A stretch of DNA of 30,093 bases from a virus, in IMG/VR virus record IMGVR_UViG_3300039203_000048, positions 1-30,093 of that record; one strand, written 5' to 3'. A program made the translations under genes and the position numbers. Shown in pieces: positions 27,750 through 30,093 of the stretch; position 1 is the stretch's first letter; every line of letters begins with the position of its first letter. The notes under the pieces are model-generated. The model saw only the letters and a list, made by a program, of their open reading frames with translations, did not search any database and was not told the origin of the DNA.

Positions 27750-27992
27750 TTACGTCCTGTCCGTCGATTTTGCAGCACCCACCTGGACAATATCTGTCCA
27801 GCACTGGACAGATATTGTCTTCGCGTGCTGCCGCTCGAGAGGTCCCATCCTCGCCCAGCGTTCCTCGAGCTGCTCGTCGATGCGCTCACTGAAGCGCTTG
27901 ACGCTTGGCAGGTCGGGGGCATTCACTGCGCGGGTCAACATCTCGATCAAGCCGGCGAGTGCTACGTCCACGGCGGCGATGGTGCTGGTCAT
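27750..27992 (-). CDS. Small helical protein, last gene before attP
   Basis: 80 residues from ATG (MTSTIAAVDVALAGLIEMLTRA), overlapping the stop of the upstream membrane gene (TGATG). One long helical pattern (SVKRFSERIDEQLEERWARMGPLERQHAKT) suggests a dimer. The C-terminal codons hold the twin dyad at 27785-27820. No known motif. If the dyad is an operator, this gene could be autoregulated, but this is only a guess. Confidence 0.58.
   Translation of the reverse strand: MTSTIAAVDVALAGLIEMLTRAVNAPDLPSVKRFSERIDEQLEERWARMGPLERQHAKTISVQCWTDIVQVGAAKSTDRT
27785..27820. promoter_or_regulatory. Twin GGACA-N5-TGTCC dyad forming a 34-bp perfect inverted repeat
   Basis: GGACAATATCTGTCC (27785-27799) and GGACAGATATTGTCT (27806-27820) are two dyads with starts 21 bp apart, so on the same face of the helix. 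Together 27786-27819 forms a perfect inverted repeat with 16-bp arms around CA. It lies within the 3' part of the 27750 gene. Confidence 0.65.
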
Positions 27993-28120
27993 CACGGAAT
28001 CCACCACAGGCCCGGATCGTGCCGGCGGCCCCACACGTGCACGACGATGCCGGCGGCCACCAATAGGCCGAGCGCACTGAGCACTACGGCATCCATATCA
28101 GCTAGCAGCATTCGCTTCAT
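27992..28120 (-). CDS. 42-residue single-span membrane protein
   Basis: An ATG at 28120 (MKRMLLADMDAVVLSALGLL) gives 42 residues with one hydrophobic span (about 12-29, VVLSALGLLVAAGIVVHVW), then a basic GRRHDP and WWIP. Its TGA overlaps the next ATG (TGATG). The N-terminal KR and the span suggest an inner-membrane peptide. Shorter than common gene-calling limits. Possible holin- or antiholin-type, or superinfection peptide; nothing favours one. Confidence 0.5.
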   Translation of the reverse strand: MKRMLLADMDAVVLSALGLLVAAGIVVHVWGRRHDPGLWWIP

Positions 28121-28229
28121 GGCCGTCCGTCCTGAGGCGAGGATGCGAGCACGGGCCGGCGCAGTGGCTCAGGAGGTGCAGGGTCTCGCCCATACGGTCA
28201 TATCGGTCAAGCTGGTGCGGAACGGTCAG

Positions 28230-28430
28230 TCAGTGACGCTCATCGGCTTCCCGTCCATCCAGGGAGTGGTGGATGAGCACCCATCTGATGCTGCCGTCGG
28301 CCCTGGTCACTGGCTCGATGGTGGGCCCGCAGACGCAGTCGTCGGTCTCGTCGTGGTCAGTGACGTCTGCCAGGGGTAGGACGTGGACGTGCTGACCACC
28401 ATCGGTGGTGGCGGTCTCCCAGCGGGCCAT
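28230..28430 (-). CDS. Small hypothetical protein
   Basis: 66 residues from ATG (MARWETATTDGGQHVHVLPLAD), overlapping the upstream stop (TGATG). It has DETDDCVCGPTIEPV with a CxC, then TRADGSIRWVLIHHSLDGREADERH, with strands and His residues. No recognised family. The longer in-frame reading lies over another gene and is rejected. The 28121-28229 gap after it holds only very short frames. Confidence 0.6.
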   Translation of the reverse strand: MARWETATTDGGQHVHVLPLADVTDHDETDDCVCGPTIEPVTRADGSIRWVLIHHSLDGREADERH

Positions 28431-29095
28431 CAGCCGGCAGTCAGGATGCCGGCGGTGAGGAAGCCGTGGTAGTCGCCGGCGAGGATGCTCCCGGCGCCGG
28501 CGGTACAGGTGTTGGCCCCCGTATTGCCGCCCTTGCCGACGGTGACGTTGCACTGGCGCGGATCGCCCTCGCGCACCCAGCACGAGTGTGCCTCGCCCTT
28601 GCGGTCGCAGTTGGACGCCTGCGAGTCGACGCACCAGTCCGAGCCATTGGGCAGCTTCACGCACAAGGTGATGCCGTCGTCCGGCGGGGTCTGGTTGGCG
28701 TAGAACATGCGGTACCACGGCGCACTGTAGGTCGCTCCTGGCGGCAAGTCCCGCTTGGCGTAGGCCTGGCCGGTGGCCGGGTTCACGAAGCCGCGATCGG
28801 TGAACATCTGCCAGCGGTCGGTCTCGGTGAAGGCATAGCCGCAGCCCCGCTCGCAGTGCGTCGGCCAGCGCGGGTCGCCGTGGTCGGCCTCGGCGGGCTG
28901 GGCGCGCATGGTGCCCTCGTCGTCGATCTCGGCCGGGACGGTACCGAAGGGTGCCATCGCGTTGTGCCAGCCCTCAGCGCAGGTCCACCCGGGCACGGTC
29001 GCACCCAAGTAGCGGGCACTGGTGTAGCGCCGCAGGGAGACGAAGCACTCGCCGGACTCCTCGACCCAGAATGTGGGCGTCGCTGGGTATGTCAT
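28430..29095 (-). CDS. Cys-rich hypothetical protein (unknown function)
   Basis: 221 residues from ATG (MTYPATPTFWVEESGECFVSLR) behind GGAGG, in an ATGA overlap. About ten Cys occur, in pairs such as CERGC, CVKLPNGSDWC, CDRKGEAHSC and CNVTVGKGGNTGANTC, mostly in the C-terminal half. That half is Gly/Asn/Thr-rich and may be extracellular or particle-bound with disulfides, though no signal peptide is present. Aromatic-rich N-terminus (GWHNAMAPFGTVPAEI). It looks like a family specific to actinobacterial phages, but I cannot name it. Confidence 0.65.
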   Translation of the reverse strand: MTYPATPTFWVEESGECFVSLRRYTSARYLGATVPGWTCAEGWHNAMAPFGTVPAEIDDEGTMRAQPAEADHGDPRWPTHCERGCGYAFTETDRWQMFTDRGFVNPATGQAYAKRDLPPGATYSAPWYRMFYANQTPPDDGITLCVKLPNGSDWCVDSQASNCDRKGEAHSCWVREGDPRQCNVTVGKGGNTGANTCTAGAGSILAGDYHGFLTAGILTAG

Positions 29096-29310
29096 CGCTT
29101 CCTCCGTTGTGCGGCTGCGACCTTCTTGGCGAGCCACGTCGTGGATGTCTCCGGGGGCCGGTCTGGGACGCGGCGGGGCCCGGGGTCTGCGGGGTTGGGT
29201 CCGCCCGGGTCGACGCACCATTCGCAGTCGCAGGGCTCATCGGGCGTCGCTGGGTACATAGCCCTGTCGTCGGCCCACTGGAGATAGTTCCGGCTAGTGA
29301 CGATGCTCAT
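29092..29310 (-). CDS. Small hypothetical protein with Cys pair
   Basis: 72 residues (MSIVTSRNYLQWADDRAMYPAT). It has CDCEWC (residues about 27-32), a Pro-rich middle (GGPNPADPGPRRVPDRPPE) and a basic helix at the end (LAKKVAAAQRRKR). The end overlaps the next gene by ATGA. The start has no ribosome site; it faces the plus-strand gene's GTG only 14 bases away, so the two starts share one small control region. A start at residue 18 is possible. Not recognised. Confidence 0.5.
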   Translation of the reverse strand: MSIVTSRNYLQWADDRAMYPATPDEPCDCEWCVDPGGPNPADPGPRRVPDRPPETSTTWLAKKVAAAQRRKR

Positions 29311-29324
29311 TGCGAGGTGGACAC

Positions 29325-29609
29325 GTGATCCTGATCAAGACCCTCTGGGCCTCAGTGCAAGGCGACCCGATATTCATGCGCAGGGTCAATGGCTGGCTGA
29401 CCATCTTCTGGATCGCCATGATCCCGGTCTCCATCACGACAGGGTGGATCAACTCCGTGACCTACGTGGCTGTCCTGTCCCTGTGGGCCTTGGTCTCCGG
29501 CCACTGGTCTGCCTGGCAAGCTGCTCGAGTAGAGGTCAAGCAGGAGAAGGCTGCTGTCGATGTGGTCGATCACCTGGTCGAGCACACGAACATCGAGAGC
29601 AGCGACTAG
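29325..29609 (+). CDS. Small membrane protein with two spans
   Basis: 94 residues from GTG (29325) behind GAGGTGG (VILIKTLWASVQGDPIFMRR in the first 20). Hydrophobic spans at about 26-41 (LTIFWIAMIPVSITTG) and 47-63 (VTYVAVLSLWALVSGHW), then a charged helix (QAARVEVKQEKAAVDVVDHLVEH). Two spans with a helical tail on one side fit a small holin or inner-membrane adaptor. It is on the plus strand, divergent from the right-hand minus-strand genes. Not certain; function not recognised. Confidence 0.68.
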   Translation: MILIKTLWASVQGDPIFMRRVNGWLTIFWIAMIPVSITTGWINSVTYVAVLSLWALVSGHWSAWQAARVEVKQEKAAVDVVDHLVEHTNIESSD

Positions 29610-29637
29610 GTGGAGATGACAAAGTGGAGATGACAAA
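29610..29637. repeat. 14-bp tandem duplication at a gene start
   Basis: GTGGAGATGACAAA occurs at 29610-29623 and again at 29624-29637. Each copy holds a ribosome-site-like GGAG and an ATG; only the second ATG opens the long frame. The first gives a six-codon frame. Fresh-looking duplication. Confidence 0.85.
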
Positions 29638-29815
29638 CAGGCAAGTGGCCCTGCTCGCAAGCTCAAACTTCCACACCGCCCTCTTCGGTGTGACGGCTGA
29701 CGCCGAGAAGCTGCTCAACTGGCTGGACGAGGGCGACATTGCTGACGACGCAGCCGACGAGCAGATGAGCCAAGAGATCAGAGACAGGTTGATCGAGCTG
29801 GCATGGAACGTATGA
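29630..29815 (+). CDS. Small acidic helical protein
   Basis: 61 residues from ATG (MTNRQVALLASSNFHTALFGVT), the second of a tandem pair of ATG signals. Acidic with the helix LLNWLDEGDIADDAADEQMSQEIRDRLIEL. The ribosome site (GTGGAG) is very close to the start. Position after the membrane gene suggests one plus-strand unit. No recognised motif. Could be a small regulatory or inhibitory protein by charge, which is only a guess. Confidence 0.55.
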   Translation: MTNRQVALLASSNFHTALFGVTADAEKLLNWLDEGDIADDAADEQMSQEIRDRLIELAWNV

Positions 29816-29868
29816 TGGCCGGCCCTGAGCGATGACCAACCCGCAGGTCGCGATCGTGTGGCCGCTAA

Positions 29869-29908
29869 AAACGCAAAACTCAGCGTAAAAGTTGTGTTAT
29901 TTGCGTTT
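29869..29908. repeat. A+T-rich inverted repeat near the right edge
   Basis: AAACGCAAA (29869-29877) and its reverse complement TTTGCGTTT (29900-29908) flank 22 bases. They lie in the gene-free 29816-30093 region, whose patch at 29866-29908 is unusually A+T-rich for this window. Could be an operator or promoter region; no -10/-35 pair is clear. Confidence 0.45.
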
Positions 29909-29969
29909 GTGCTACAGCGTCCGCTCGAGAGGACACCCCGAAGTGGTATGAACTGTCGCCCGCTCTGAC

Positions 29970-29979
29970 AACGCTCGTT
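29970..29979. promoter_or_regulatory. AACGCTCGTT palindrome near right edge
   Basis: Perfect core flanked by TGAC and AGCAG. A one-mismatch copy (AACGCCCATT, 29996-30005) follows 26 bp on. They are in the gene-free right end, where early or immunity promoters might lie beyond the edge. Confidence 0.55.
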
Positions 29980-30093
29980 AGCAGCCAGGCTCGAGAACGC
30001 CCATTTTCACCCAGATGTCCGAAAACGCGATTTGCGAGCTCGGGATTCCTCAGATTCGGCTCATCGTGAATGCTCACCTCCCGTCTATGGGGC

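Noticed and set aside
27562-27922. Two minus-strand frames across the attP-like core and the twin dyad
   Set aside because: They run through the tRNA fragment in wrong frames, with poor codon use and no ribosome sites.
29880-30077. 65-codon minus-strand frame near the right edge
   Set aside because: It crosses the A+T-rich inverted repeat and a palindrome, has weak codon bias and no ribosome site.
1-30093. CRISPR array
   Set aside because: No regularly spaced direct repeats of 23-40 bp with unique spacers. The only long tandem array is the in-frame 60-bp protein repeat.

Overview
The window is GC-rich (I estimate about 62% G+C) tailed dsDNA phage sequence, free phage or prophage. It most likely comes from a temperate phage of an actinobacterium. 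The reasons are the G+C content, frequent GTG starts, dense ATGA/GTGA/TGATG gene overlaps, a DUF1906-type endolysin, DUF6221- and DUF6275-like proteins, and an HK97-type head module. Nearly everything is on the minus strand, so the genes read right to left. Both edges cut the element: the leftmost gene runs off position 1, and no tape measure, tail tube, replication module or recognisable immunity repressor is inside.

In transcription order: (i) 30093-27750 is a right-hand arm of small unknown genes, with a short divergent plus-strand pair (29325-29815). (ii) 27750-25821 holds an attP-like locus (the 3' end of a tRNA, four copies of an 8-mer around it, and a hairpin), then a DUF6221-like gene, a 49-aa zinc ribbon and a tyrosine integrase. 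(iii) 24851-25961 is a plus-strand operon led by an excisionase-like HTH protein; its second gene is frame-disrupted. (iv) 24697-22987 is a cassette of small acidic, Ig-like and membrane proteins. (v) 22620-18508 holds a LexA-like HTH, a VRR-NUC nuclease, a putative small terminase with an iteron cluster upstream, an HNH endonuclease and small genes. (vi) 18455-10910 is the packaging and head module: TerL, a small coiled-coil protein, portal, protease, a DUF6275-like gene, scaffold, decoration protein and major capsid protein. (vii) 10773-6278 is an inserted block: a zinc-rich endonuclease VII-like gene, the endolysin and small virion or unknown genes. (viii) 6273-3400 encodes a 957-aa protein with about two dozen 20-residue repeats. 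(ix) 3391-1 carries the head-tail connector set, interrupted by a second HNH gene.

The strongest unexplained signal is a palindrome, AACGNNCGTT, found 16 times against roughly 0.4 expected from base composition. Ten copies lie in gene-free gaps, mostly just upstream of minus-strand transcription blocks; six lie inside genes. Several intergenic copies belong to a much longer dyad that continues outward as GTTACGTCGTGTC. This looks like a phage-wide operator or stoperator network for one DNA-binding protein not identified here. Other points of interest are the attP architecture, a twin GGACA-N5-TGTCC dyad at 27785-27820, four ACGCATC-type iterons before the putative small terminase gene, two HNH genes fitted into operons by 4-base stop/start overlaps, and several very small genes (13, 42, 49 and 56 codons).
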